Below the pieces are notes generated by a model, which was not told the origin of the DNA, did not search any database, and saw only the letters and a program-made list of their open reading frames with translations. Positions 1 to 11,514 of a stretch of DNA of 43,936 bases are shown here, in pieces; position 1 is the first letter of the stretch; each line of letters starts with the position of its first letter. Both the position numbers and the translations under genes were made by a program. This DNA is from Chromera velia. Taxonomy: Eukaryota; Sar; Chromeraceae. The DNA is taken from contig JAHBMJ010000555.1 in the NCBI GenBank assembly GCA_018398765.1, forward strand, positions 1-43,936, in the 5' to 3' direction.

Positions 1-75
1 GAGGGAGGGAGAGAGAGAGAGAGAGAGACAAAGAGACGGAGAGAAGAAAAGAGAGAGACACAGAGAGAGAGGTAC
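1..75. repeat. GA-rich microsatellite
   Basis: The first 75 bases are nearly pure GA/GAGA with occasional C. This is simple-sequence DNA at the window edge with no coding signal. Confidence 0.8.
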
Positions 76-1600
76 GGCCTGACCCTGCGGACACAGAGAT
101 ACAGTCTGCCCCGATGGGTTTCTTCACAACGAATTCGGAAAGAAATGAAGCGATGGCCTCTCGGTACCGCATATGACCTGCACACCCACAGACAGAGGCA
201 CGCACACACATGCAGAAGAGACTCAACGCAACGCAGCCCAAACAACGAGAGACAAAAAGGGTAAAATCTTTGTTGCCGCTTTTTGGAGGCTGACCGACCT
301 GTTGCCATGCCGTAGTGGGTGAATTCTGGCGGGGGCGGCCACGGAATTTGTGCAATTTTCGGCGAGAGGAGAGGGAAGGCCATTTTGTTCTCTGCGATGG
401 CAAGGATGACGCTCCTGCAGGTATTGTACGATCAAGGGACAAAGATCGACAGATAGATAGGCAGGCAGTAAGACAGTTAGACCCACAGATAGGACTCGGT
501 GGATAGACAGATGGATGGATGGATAGATAGACAGACAGATAGACAGGGAGACAGTCAGAAAGACGAATGGAAGCAGAGGCAGAATGACAGTTCTGCAGCG
601 ATTCACGGCACCACAGTAGACCTTTAATTGACAGTTTTTTTTTCAGAACACCCGCAGATCGACTCTCTAGACGCTGAGAAAGAAAGATCAACCCCTGGCG
701 GAGACTTCGTGGAGGAGGTGGGAGACCTCACGGTATCCGGGAAGGCCGACAACTAACACCAAAGGACCAGAAGGAGACGCAGCGAAGGCACAGGAGGGTG
801 AAGCTCAGAGACACACGCCGATACAATAGGAGACAAAAGGACACGGATTGGAGAGAGGACCCAGCAGAAAAGAGACGGGTGGAAACGGCATTTAGCTCAG
901 AAAGGAGACCATTGATAGAGCGGTAGAGGCCAAGCCTGCAGGCTTGCGAGCTTTTGGACCGAATAAGGACGCATTGCAGAAAGTTGTGAGAGAAAGCAAA
1001 AACGAGGGAAAGAGACAGCATGGGGAAGGGACTGCAGCAGACCACACTGGCCCACCAACACATCCTCGGAAGGCACCGACCCTTTTGGGCACTGTTCGCT
1101 GAAAAGCTCAGATCGGAAGCAGATCGGGAGGTAGTAGGGAAAGCCCTTGTCCAAGACCTGAGCGGAAGAGGAGGAAAACATGCATGATCGAATGAACACG
1201 CCCGCCGCTCAGTAGCAGAAAAGAGAGGACCTGCGCAAGATTGACTTCACAGAGAGGCTGACCCTGTTACCACGGCTGCTTAGCCCTGGTATCTTCTGCA
1301 TCTCGACAAAATTGAACTGGTAGACGGAGAAAAGTGCGAATGATGGGAGGAGACGGTGTGAGTTTTCCGGAGACGGGAAGAGACGGGAATCGATCGGGGA
1401 CGGGACGTTTGGATGGCTTTCGATGAGTCAATACCTCTCTAGCCTGAATGCATTAGACAGCTGCCCTTCTTTTCTGAGGGATCGATCCAATCGTTCTCTG
1501 GGGATCTCTTGACGAGCGCAGTGTCACATACAGTGGTTCGTGAACTGATCGATTGACCCGCCCGTAGCGCACGTACTTGCAGTTTGAGTTTATAGCGCCA
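76..1600. other. non-coding purine-rich DNA, no gene recognised
   Basis: Short open frames occur on both strands, mostly minus, but they are low-complexity translations of purine-rich DNA without domain signals or consistent exon structure. A GATA/GACA tetranucleotide stretch lies at about 445-560. I see no credible gene. The segment could hold the promoter or UTR of a gene outside the window, but nothing visible supports this. Confidence 0.5.
445..560. repeat. GATA/GACA tetranucleotide microsatellite
   Basis: Imperfect GATA, GACA and GGAT units run through this stretch. The same unit type recurs at 24360-24420 and 29755-29830, so it is a common simple repeat of this genome. Confidence 0.75.
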
Positions 1601-1669
1601 TTTTGAGGAAAGGAGCTTCAGCGCGCATGCACTCAACGCGCGAAAGAAGACATGCATGCACCATCATAT

Positions 1670-1860
1670 GGCCCCGGAAAGCGAAGCGGGGGGCACTTAG
1701 AAAACAGAAATACTCCAGCCCACGTGCGTGCACGCTGTGGCCCCGGAAAGCGAAGCGGGGGGCACTTAGAAAACAGAAATACCCCAGCCCACATGCATGG
1801 CCCCGGAAAGCGAAGCGGGGGGCACTTAGAAAACAGAAATACCCCAGCCCACGTGCATGC
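1670..1860 (+). repeat. 60-bp GC-rich minisatellite, three copies
   Basis: Three near-identical units start at about 1670, 1739 and 1799. Each begins with GGCCCCGGAAAGCGAAGCGG and ends in a CCAGCCCACRTGC-type sequence. The first unit is about 69 bp through an extra GTGCACGCTGT-like tail; the others are 60 bp. Each unit can form a small stem between CCCCG and CGGGG around an AAAGCGAAG loop. The open frames crossing it are a by-product of the repeat (unit length divisible by three). Units of the same family recur at 43727-43825. Confidence 0.85.
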
Positions 1861-1886
1861 ACGCACGGACGCTGTCTTTCGGCAAA

Positions 1887-2885
1887 AACCCGGCCCCGAA
1901 AAGCTGAATGTGCGCCAAATATGCGTGCATCAGGTGGACTTCAGACCCGATTACCCGATTTTCACCAAAAAAAGGCTCTGGAAAGATCCCGCCCCAAATG
2001 GTCTAGAAAAGCATGCATGAACCCGCATCATTATGCATGCGTGCGTCAGTGGCCCTGGAAAGCGACAGGCTGCATCCCCAGGCTTTTTTTCTGGGGGAGG
2101 AGGGGTTCTGCGGCTTTTCCTGCAGGGGGGGGGGGTCAGCACGACTGCCTAATCAGCTGGCTGGCGTGCATCAATCGTGAAGTTCTCATTTTTCTTGCTT
2201 TCCGGGGCCGTTTACAAGCTTGCTTACGTCAGATACATGCATACACGCTGTCTTTCAGTAAAAACCCAGCCCCGAAAGGCTGAATGTGCACCAAGTATAC
2301 GTGCGTCAGGTGTCTTTCACCAAAAAAAGGCCCCAGAAAGATCCCGCCCCAAATAGCCCAGAAAAGCGTGCATGAACCTGCGCCGTCATGCATGCGTGCG
2401 TCAGTGGCCCTGGAAAGTGACAGGTTACATCCCCGGGCTTTTTTCCTGGGGAAAGGGGGATTCTGCGGCTTTTCCCGTAGGGGGGGGGGGTCAGCGTAAC
2501 CGTCTGATTAGCTGGCCGGCGTGCGTCAATCGTGAAGTTCTCATTTTTCTTGCTTTCTGGGGCCGTTCGCAAGCTTGTTTACATCAGATTTTTTAGCAAA
2601 AACCCGGCCCTGAAAAGCTGAATGTACACCAAATATGTATGCGTCAGGTGGACTTCAGACCCGATTACCCGATTTTTACCAAAAAAAAAGCCCGGAAAGA
2701 TCCCGCCCCAAATGGTCCAGAGAAGCGTGCATGAACCCATGCCGTCATGCATGCGTGCGTCAGTGGTCCCGGAAAGTAACAGGCTGCATCTCCGGGTTTT
2801 TTTCCTGGGGGAGAGGGGGTTCTACAGCTTTTCTTGCAAGGGGGAACAGGTTGGTATGACTACCCAATCGGCTAGCCTATATTAA
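1887..2885 (+). repeat. 340-380-bp GC-rich tandem repeat, about 2.7 copies
   Basis: Three successive units can be aligned by the anchor CGAAAAGCTGAATG or its variants at about 1895, 2272 and 2611, giving periods near 377 and 339 bp. Every unit then has a GCATGC-rich segment, TCAGTGGYCCYGGAAAG, a poly-T/GGGG block and, in the first two, a 9-12-base G run followed by GGCGTGCRTCAATCGTGAAG and TTTCTTGCTTTC. The second unit lacks the GACTTCAGACCCGATTACCC segment present in the first and third. I see no transposase or coding conservation. It is a satellite or the internal repeat of a larger non-autonomous element. Confidence 0.8.
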
Positions 2886-3340
2886 CTAAAGACTATTGTG
2901 CAGTGACTATCAATTGTTGGTAAAAGATTCAGAAGGTCTGATAGTATATATACAAACGTACAGACACTTACAAGTCATACAAGTCTATCAAAGCGATTGG
3001 CTAAATTGATTTGGATGCGCATGCTCAAATTGTAAATCGATTCTGTTAGTCGATCGATCGATTCAATCGAATATACAAATTCGATTCTGTATTGCATATA
3101 ACGAGAACGAAAATTGAATACGATGAGACGGCATTGTTGTACTGTTGCTTTACACATGTGTAATACGATACATAAACATTCTCAAGGCTACGGCATGTCT
3201 GAAAATACGCAAACGCATGCATACACACCGATACAGATGGACGGGGGCCACGCGCGGAACTGTTCAGATATCATGCACAGCCAATAGGGCGCTACAGCAT
3301 GCACACGGCCTATAGAGCATCACCGTAAAAGAAGTCTCGG
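2886..3340. other. AT-rich segment inside the left repeat array
   Basis: About 450 bp of AT-rich DNA with TCGATCGATCGATTC-type palindromes (3049-3080) separates the tandem repeats from another partial copy of the same unit at 3345. It may be an insertion or simply diverged sequence. No coding potential was recognised. Confidence 0.4.
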
Positions 3341-3344
3341 CTCA

Positions 3345-3424
3345 ACATGGCCTGCGTGCGTCAATCGTGAAGTTCTTATTTTTCTTGCTTTCCGGGGCCG
3401 TTCGCAAGCTTGTTTGCGTCAGAT
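3345..3424 (+). repeat. partial copy of the 340-380-bp repeat unit
   Basis: This stretch matches the end of the upstream tandem units (GCGTGCGTCAATCGTGAAGT, then TTTTTCTTGCTTTCCGGGGC and CGCAAGCTTGTTTGCGTCAG). It is an isolated 80-bp piece of that family. A poly-T run of about 22 bases follows at 3463-3484. Confidence 0.85.
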
Positions 3425-3812
3425 GCACCTAGCTTCCGTATTGCTCCCGCGCGTGCGTGCGGATTTTTTTTTTTTTTTTTTTTTGCAAATTTTTGAGACT
3501 CGCATGCATGCCTGGATGTATTTTTTCGAGATTTTTCAGAGTGCCCTCAGTCTGTCCATGACACCGTGTCTGTCCGTACATCACTGAGGGCACCTGTTGC
3601 TCAAAGACCTCCGGTCGATCTACCTCCTCTGCCTTCAAATGCGTTATGATGAGTGTCCAAGCAGCTCTTCTGTCTGGCTTCCAGAAGAAATTGAAGGCCT
3701 TTGACGGTCGGCAAGCGCTCATTCCGGCCCCTTTTTTTGTATTAATACGTGCGAGACAGCTTTTCGATCGTCCCAAATTCCTCAGAGTACTTGTGTGATC
3801 GCTCTGACAGCC

Positions 3813-4418
3813 ATGGACTTGGAGGCTGAGACTCCCAGGGGCAACGGCATGTCCATGTACCCCCAGAGTGTTTCGAACAGCCCTGCCTCTGTGACGATTG
3901 TGGGGTCAAGTCTCGATGCCGATTTCGACCTCCCTGGAGAAACGTCACCAGCCAATCATATGAAGAATACCTCCAGGAGTTCACAAGAACATCCAAGGCG
4001 GTTCCCCCGTGGGTGCTCCCGGATGGATCCTGCCGAGGAAAGAGAGGCGGCCTCTTCCTCTTCGGCTTTCCATTTGGAGAGACCACTGACCCAGGACGAG
4101 TCTCGAGCGAGAGATTTCTCAGAAGAAGAGAGAGAGTACGTACATTGTGTAGAACAAGAAGGGGGGGTTATACCCTTCTCCCTACCCCCAAAATCAGAGG
4201 ACAGCCCCTCCCAGTCCTCCTATTACTGTTCTACCGCTTTCCAAAGAGAGGCCCATGACTTTGTGAAGCCCCACTCTGCCGACCTGCCACACGCGACGAT
4301 GACGATAGAGAGCTTCTCCGTTCCCACCGGAGAAATCCTACCCTCGGACCATCTCACTATCTGCCATCAGGAGAACCCTCTGACAAGGAGAAGTCAGTTT
4401 GAATTCTTGCAGTGTCAC
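3813..4418 (+). CDS. candidate first exon of the coiled-coil protein gene, or a separate small gene
   Basis: An open frame starts with ATG at 3813 (MDLEAETPRGNG; an upstream GTG-initiated extension to 3795 is less likely) and runs about 200 codons. The product is Ser/Pro/Glu-rich and looks disordered, like the protein encoded just downstream. I end it at 4418 because a GTATGC donor-like site follows immediately and the frame stops at 4425-4427. A 31-bp candidate exon at 4760-4790 and the acceptor at 5376 could connect it to the large exon, but the phases agree only if the less canonical acceptor at 5378 is used. It is therefore either the N-terminal exon of the next gene or an independent gene of unknown function. 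Confidence 0.4.
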
Positions 4419-4759
4419 GTATGCTGATTCAAAGGGTGCACACAGAGCAGCTGATTCAAAGGGTGACAGTTGTATCCACGAAATCAGAAGACAGTAAGCA
4501 AGGCCGCTTTTTGGTTGTAGCTCTGCGAGCTCTCATTTTGCATGCCTGTGGTACTTCTTCGAGAGTTCAGATCAGGAAGAAAGCAAGTGCCAGGGATGCA
4601 TAGGTCTTCAGAAAGGGAGAGGGTGTGGAGGCCGCCCTTGCACGTTTCGGAAGAGAAGTGAAGATGGACAGTTTTGAAGATATCTGATTGTCCTTTCAGC
4701 TACCGTGTTTCTGTTCTCACCTGCCCCTCCTGTCCTCCCTTCTTCCCTTTGCACTGCAG

Positions 4760-4790
4760 ACTACTACGACACTCGCCCCCTTGATGGCAG
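4760..4790 (+). CDS. candidate 31-bp micro-exon
   Basis: The segment is preceded by a pyrimidine-rich tract ending in GCACTGCAG and followed by GTTAGT, so both splice signals are plausible. It contains an internal ATG (TTGATGGCAG) that could be the start codon if the upstream open frame is not used. Its length of 31 bp changes the phase by one, which fits the following exon only with an acceptor after 5378. Without a transcript this remains tentative. Confidence 0.25.
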
Positions 4791-5376
4791 GTTAGTTGAA
4801 TCCTGAGCACTGGCTCTTGATCTGCCTCTTGCTCTTGATTTCATTCGTTTTATCTGAGAATGGTCCTCACTCAGCAGCAATGGCAGTTCGGTCATGGACT
4901 TTTTTCATCTTTCCTTCGATCCCTTTCCTTCTGTCAGTTTTAGTCCTCCGCTCTTTTTTCTTTTTTTTTTTTGTTCGCCTGTACCTCCTTGCCTTTCGAA
5001 TGACCGACTGACACGGTTTCACTCGAAGACTCTTCGTGAAGAGTGCCGGCAGAGACAGAAGGGGACAGTGGATTGGCAGAGACGAAGGGAAAAGAAGATG
5101 TTTTTCAGTGATTGATCTATTACAAGACACGGGGAGACATTGATCGACGGATAGACACGGCAGACGGATAACTGCACACATGCAGATGCAAACACTCACA
5201 TTCGTACTTACATACACATAGAGAGGCATGAAGAATGCGTCAAGGAACAAAACGGGCAGAAAACAGGAAAGGCGGTCAAGGAAGTCCATTCTTCTCACAC
5301 TTGTTTTTGTCGATCTGCTTTCGTCTGAGACCCTCATTCCAACCCCCTCCCTTTCCCCTTTTGTTTCTTTACACAG

Positions 5377-7858
5377 AGGGAGGAAGAGAGAACCATGGAA
5401 GGATGTCATCTCGGTGGAACCAAGGACAGATCCAGCAGCAGAGGGAGGAGCAGGAGGAGAAAGCATGCAGAGAGGTGAAGAGGCCTTGCCTTCTTCTTCT
5501 TCTGCCGAGGTCCACAATGCACAGGAAGGAGACGGGGGGGACTCTGGAGATTCCCTCTCTCTCGCCTCGCGTTTTCCCTACTCTTCCACACAAAATTTCA
5601 ATGCATTTCAGAATGAACATCAGACCTCACAGCAGACCTTTGTCGACCAGAGACAGACAATGTACGCTGATGCTTCCTCCAACGCCCTTTCCTGCTGGGA
5701 GCGAGTAGGCACTGAGGTGGTAAGCCATGCTGTCAGCCCTCAGGTGATGGCTGTGGGGGGAATGGGAATGGGGGTTGGAGACGTTATGGACAGAGGGAGA
5801 GGGGGACACTCTCTGGTTGCAGAGTCAGCCAACCGCTCTTCCAATTCTTTTCCTGTTGGAGAAGGAGGCACTCCGCTCTACCACGCTGAGATGCTTACAG
5901 TGGATGGGCGTGGTGGAGGACCGGATCAGGCTGCATGGAGGGGTGCAGCAGCAGCAGAGAGTGCGTATGGGGGGTACATGAGTAGCAGCCCTACCTACTC
6001 TGACTGGGACTGTTGGTGGACTAAACCTCCAGTGCACCCGTATGGTGTCCGTGAATGTTTGACCCCCTTCTCCCCCTTTCCCCGTCTCGCGGGGAATCGT
6101 CTCGTCTTTCCCCACTTCCTTCCCCCCAAAGTTCCGTGGAATCGGACAGACGCAGCCAGCATTCCGGAGCAGTTGGTGTCCGCTGTCAGACAGTTCTTCC
6201 CCCCCCCGCAGGACCCTTCCTCAAGCAGTACCTGGGGGCTTCACAGTGAGAGTGCAAACTTTCAAGTGAACGTCTCCAATGACCGTCACCAGAGTGCCAC
6301 TTGGCACAGAGCAACTGCCTTCTCTTCCTCCGGTGTGCCGCTCTCCTGTGCCTCTCAAGAGGGCGCCCTACAGAGGAGTGTGAGGGGAGGGACGGGTACA
6401 TTCCTAGGAGACGAAGGGTTCCGACCGACTCCCGTATCTCAGATGACTTTGTATGAAGCAGATGAAGAGGAAGAGAGTGAAGAAGAAGGAGAGAGCACTG
6501 CTCAGACAGACACAGTAAAGGACTCCCCCACTTTCTCCTTTCCCCCGTTCTCCAAACGAAAAGCAACCGCCCATGAACCGACAGATACCCAATTCTCAGA
6601 AGAAGCGTTTGATCAAACCACCGCCCTTCGGATGACACAAAGCGACCACAGACGGGAAAAACCGGGGGAGCACCAGAACGAGGAGTCAGAGGGGTGCGAG
6701 CCTAGCCATGTGCAGCCGCCCAAAACGGCACCCGCACCAACCGTCCAGCCAGACGTTTGGATGGCCAGCAGCCCCGAAGAGGCTTCTCGGCTTTTGGGAG
6801 AGACGCAGATGGGGGATGAGTGGGATGGTCAGGAGGGTTCAGTGTCTTCTGCCCGCAGGTCGCATGCTGGAGGAGGCCGGACTGCAGACCCTGACCGTAT
6901 CCGCAGGTGTTTGGAGGACGTGGTTGCCCGAGAGATCCGCGTGGTGGCGGACAGACTCTGTCTCCAGGGGGGGGAGGGGGAGCCGTCAGAGCAGTCGCAG
7001 AAGCAGAAGAAGCGCAGTAACTGTTTTGAGGAGATGAACAAGCATCAGGGAGGGAGAGGGTGTGTGGGGGGAGAGGAGACTGGAGACGGAATTAGAGAAG
7101 GATCGTCCCCTGTGTGTTCTTTGAGAAGGCAGAGCGACCCATGTGGTACTGCCATCAGAAGGGTGCATGGGTCGAAGGGGGGGAGAAAGGAGGAAGAGGA
7201 AGAGAAGAACCGACATAAAGCAGCAGGCAGAGACTCCTGTTCCTACTCCTTCCTCTCCGTTAGTGCACTGGCGAGTCGTGAAAGGTCCAACAAGCCTATT
7301 GAGAGTCCTACCCAAGAGAGGGGTTCTAGAGCTAGACGATCATCTCTGAATTCCTCCTCTTTGGGGACCTCCATGAGGGCCCACCACCACAGAGCAGTAG
7401 GGCAGCAGAGACCGAGAGAGGGAGGCCCTGCGAGTCCCCTGCCGGATCGAAAAAGCCGCACAGCAGCAAAGAACGGAGGGTCCCTCCAAAAACACGAAAA
7501 CGAAACCCGGCAGAGAGGAGCTTTAACCACCCCACAGCCTCTGGAAGGCGAATCTTCAATTCCGTTTCCTGCCCTCTCTTTGTCTCTGCCAGACAATCAC
7601 AGAAGCACCGTCACAGGGGTTGACCGTCTTTCCAGAGGGGTCGACTCTCGGCGTCCGGCTGCGCATCCGCACACAGGGTGGGAGGAGACGCCAAAGAAGA
7701 CCCCGAGGGACGGGAGGAAATCGGAAGACTTTCAAGTGAGTGAGGCCAACCAGTTCGTTTCCTTCTTGCTGTACTTGCTGTACTTGATTGAATCAGCTCT
7801 GATGTATACCAGCTGGATGTTCATGGCCCGAAACATTTTGGCAAGTGTTCTTCCCGGT

Positions 7859-7892
<34 letters not shown>

Positions 7893-9354
7893 GGGAGGGG
7901 GTTGGGGGTGCACATTCACACACGCACCCGTACTTATGATGAAATCTAGTATCAGAAAGACTATACATTTGCTGGCTCTTCTGTCGGATAGCTTTGTCTG
8001 TGTCGTTTTCGTAGTTTGTTCCCGCAGATGCTTCAGTCAGAATTAAAGAAAAAAACTTGTGGTGGCAGAGGAGACTTTCTGCATGAGAGACAATCCCTCC
8101 GCTTCCCGTTACTGCAGGGCCTGCCGTCTCTCTCACCTATCCGCTTCCCTTCCGTGCAGGCCTTCACGCCCCCCTCCAGAACCCAACCCCGTTCCTCCAC
8201 TGCACCCCAGCGAGCGTCCTCCAAGAGCAGTGGGAGTTTCGAGAAGAGGGAGCAGATGGAGGAGACGGAAAGGGAAAGGGAGAGCCAGAAACAGAAACAA
8301 GAGAGGGAGAGGGAGAAGGACCGCAGCCGAGACCATCTCTCTTCTTCCACAAACGCGACCAGAGCTGTGCCGACAGCCGCCCCCTCCCTCTCCGCCTCAG
8401 GCTCTGTCCCTGCACAAAAGAGGGGAGACCGACGACGTCGTCGCAGTCGAATGAAGGCGGTGTCAGGGAATTCCCATCCGGAGGGAGAAGGAGATTCGAT
8501 AGGAGAGGAGGATGAGGAGGGAGGGAATGGGGGGAAGGCAGCAGAAGAATTTGTTCGTCACCGGAGGCATTCAAACGCAGGTAGTGATGATAGTGAGAGT
8601 GGTATGATGCCAGGAGACCACGCCAGTCCCCCCTCCAGTGTGTCTACAGGGGACGGCAACAACGTGGACCTGACGCACACGACTCGCCCGAGTGGTTTGG
8701 GGGCTCTCACCGACTCCTCCTCGTCTGTAGACAGGAGCAGACACATGATGCACCAGGAGGGGGGTCTGTCATCCAAGAGACAGACAGACAAGGAAAGGCA
8801 GAAGAAGATGCACCCCGAGGGGTTCCACAGGGAAGCAGAAGGGAAACAGAGTGTCGACCTGGACGGCACTCACCACCCGGATGCAATCTCCCACCTCTGT
8901 CAGGTGACGGCCCAGTTACGGGAAGAACTCCGAAGATCCAAGCACAGAGAGGTTGGTGCATGGTGGGAAGGCCGCTCAAATTAGACAGACGTATAGACAG
9001 GCGAGTAAATACACGGAAAACCGGTAGACAGCCAATCCCATTCGGGGCCTTCTGGTCGATTCAGATTGAGGAGGCAGGGGGAAAGAGAGGGAGAGAGAGA
9101 AGCTGGGTTGTCTCTTTCTCTCTCTGTCCATACTTGATTATCAATGCAGGAAGGCTTCTTTCAGATGTCTTCAACCTCCGTGGCGTGATGTTGTGCATCA
9201 GCGATTTTTTTGGGGGGTCTCCTTTGACTCCATTCGTTCGTTTTGTTTTCTGGCACGCGCGTTGTTCCCCTTTCTATGCCCCTCCCGGTCTTGCACCCAC
9301 TTGGTGTCTCGTTTCGTTTCTTTCTCAACTTCTTTGTTCGCCTGACTGTTCTTT

Positions 9355-9386
<32 letters not shown>

Positions 9387-11514
9387 GTGCAGGAAGAGAG
9401 GGACGCGGTGGTGGTGGAGCTCCGGTCGGCCGTTGCTGGTCTGTCCGACCGGCTCGCCCGAACTGCCGCGAAGGTCTCTGAGCACGCGACCCTTCATGCC
9501 AAGGCAGCGCTCCGTGCCGAGTCTCTGGAGAAGGAACTGAAGTCGCTGAAGGTGGGTGGGTCTGCGTGGATCTTTGGGGGNNNGTCTGGGGATTTCGGCG
9601 AGGGGGGGCAAGGGGAAGGAAGCTGCTGAAAGAATCAGATGGGTACCAAAGCAAATGGCAACGGCAAACAGTGGATCATTCTTTCATGTCAGAGATTTAT
9701 AGATGGCTGACAAAAATCTGTGCTACTGTTGCTTTTTGCAAGAAAGCGATCCTCTGATCACTTCTTGGCGCGGCCCTTTTCGCGCATTCTTCTCTACCTG
9801 TCTGCCCACCTGAGCGACTGACTGACTGTCTTTTCTGTGTGCCTCTTCTCCTGCAGGGCCTGTTCGCTCGTCGGGAAGCCGACCTTGTTGGGCAGAAGGA
9901 AGCCTCAGATGCCGCAACGGAGACGGCAAATCTGAAATTGAAGCGAACAAAAATCGAGAGGGTCAGTCAGTGTCTAGTCTGGTACAGATTCTGTCGTTCA
10001 GTCAAAAAGGAAATTGCACAGGCGGAAACACCCTTGAATTTTTGGTTGAACTGATGGCGTGCTTGTACAACGCAAGCCCGGCCAAGCGGGGCGCTAGTAG
10101 ACCAGCTTTTCGTGACGTATTCTCTGATTTGATTTTATCGTTTCCATCCCTCTGTGCCCCTGGATGGATGGATGGAATTTATGGGTATGCACTTGCTAAC
10201 ATGAGCGTGTGTTTGTCGTTGCCTGTGCTTGCACAGGACGCGCTGGTGAGCAAATTGAAGCGCGCAGAGGACGAGGCAGCCGCCCGAATGGCAGAGTTGC
10301 GCTCCATGGCGGAGGTCCGAAAACGCCTCGAGAAGAAGGCCGCGCGACTGGAGGTTTTGGAAGCAGAGATCGCCAACGCACGGTGTGTGTCGTCGCCGTC
10401 AGATGAGGAAAGCGGCTGGGTGGGGGGTGGGAACGGGGAGAGTGGTGAGGCAGGTGCGGTGTCTCCATCCGCGCGGTCTCGCGGCACCTGTACAGTTGCC
10501 CCGCGGGACCGCGAGAGAGCAGCGAGTCGAGAACGAAGTGGGCCTGCACCCCACCCGATGCACACGCCCGTACAGCCTCATGTGGTCGTGCAGACCCGGA
10601 GGTCATCTAATGGGCCACTAGGAGGGGTGGGGAGCAGTTTGAAGGGGGGGGGGAGCTTTGGATTTGTATCTGGGGGTGTGCACTCACACTCACACAGAGA
10701 TCGGGGAGAGGAGTCAACTGGGGGGGGGGAGACGAGAAGGTCGAAAGACCTGGTCAAAAGCATTCTTGCAGCAGCACCCTCATCCAGGCCTCTGGGGGGA
10801 AAGGCGCCGGGGTCCTTTGCGATCCGCTCGGGTGCCGGGGCCCCTTCGAAAAGCTCCGCAGTGGGGTCTGGTAGAGGGCCCGTGCAGGGTCCTGGGGGCA
10901 CCCGGGCGTCTGAAAGAACACAGCAGGGCGGCGGTGGAGGTGGAGACGGGGGGGCGGTGGTTCGTCGTCGTGTGACAGGAGGGAGGATGGGAACTGGGTT
11001 GGAAGGGGGAATGAGCAGGTCCTCTGTTCGCATTCAGCAGCAACAAAAGCAGAAGGCGGCGGGTGGGTCGAGGTCGTGTGGGTCTGACGAAGAGTCACAT
11101 TCTGTTCAGAGAAAGAGAGATGGGCTGCTTGAGGAGATGAAGGGCCCCGGCATGTCCCCCCCTGTCCCTGTAGCGGTGTCCGTGTCCCGACCCACATCAG
11201 GCACTGGAATGGCGGCAGTGCCTGCGGCTGCGGTGGGGGATTCGGGGGAGTTTCTTCGGGGTGAGCTGGGGGGGGCTGTTGTCGTTCCTGTGCCCGTCCG
11301 GGCGGGACACTCGCACGCAGCAAGGGGAGAGGGGGGGCCTTCAGTTGGAAGGCCTGCAGCGTGTGGAGGGTCCGTCTCCTCCGGTTTCTGTGATGCGCCT
11401 CCGGTGTTTCTCCAGGGGGGGCACAACGGAGGGGGGGGAAGCTCGCCTCTGCCTACAGGGAGCTCCACAAGGACCCCAGTGCCTGTGGCTGCTGCGGCCC
11501 TGGAGGTGGAGTGA
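5377..11514 (+). CDS. large disordered coiled-coil protein, five or more exons, function unknown
   Basis: I assemble exons 5377-7735, 8028-8951, 9393-9551, 9857-9961 and 10237-11514. The introns (7736-8027, 8952-9392, 9552-9856, 9962-10236) all begin with GT, end in CAG and are phase 0. An alternative acceptor at 8159 would shorten exon 2 in frame. These exons give about 1,600 residues. The first half is Ser/Glu/Arg-rich and low complexity, with an acidic run near 6450-6500. From about 8880 to 10380 one uninterrupted heptad-like, Ala/Leu/Glu/Lys-rich coiled coil runs across four exons, for example ending exon 4 with KLKRTKIER and opening exon 5 with DALVSKLKRAEDEA. That continuity supports the splice model. 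The last exon is a Gly/Ser/Pro/Val-rich tail ending in TGA at 11512-11514. If no upstream exon is used, the first in-frame Met is at 5465. No catalytic domain was recognised. A structural or scaffold role is a guess from composition only. Confidence 0.7.
7736..8027 (+). other. intron with CA microsatellite
   Basis: The donor is GTGAGT and the acceptor TTCCCGCAG. Exon 1 ends in a complete CAA codon and the next exon starts with ATG in phase 0. A (CA)n run of about 30 bases lies at 7860-7889. Confidence 0.65.
8952..9392 (+). other. intron with GTCT microsatellite near the acceptor
   Basis: The donor GTTGGT is weak and the acceptor is TTTGTGTGCAG. A (GTCT)n tract at about 9353-9381 forms the polypyrimidine region. 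Coiled-coil sequence continues in frame on both sides, which supports the junction. Confidence 0.6.
9552..9856 (+). other. intron containing three undetermined bases
   Basis: The donor is GTGGGT and the acceptor TTCTCCTGCAG, phase 0. Bases 9581-9583 are N, marking an assembly gap or ambiguity within the intron, so the real intron length may differ. Confidence 0.7.
9962..10236 (+). other. intron between coiled-coil exons
   Basis: The donor is GTCAGT and the acceptor GTGCTTGCACAG, phase 0. The preceding 105-bp exon (9857-9961) is exactly 35 codons and keeps the helical pattern. Confidence 0.65.

Noticed and set aside
1590-2283. Frames of 90-226 residues with internal 20-residue repeats
   Set aside because: The 60-bp unit is a multiple of three, so the repeats stay open; there is no codon or domain evidence of a protein.
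4867-5517. 216-residue minus-strand frame
   Set aside because: It overlaps the 5' intron/exon region of the plus-strand gene, is low complexity, and has no motif; it is a shadow of C/T-rich sequence.
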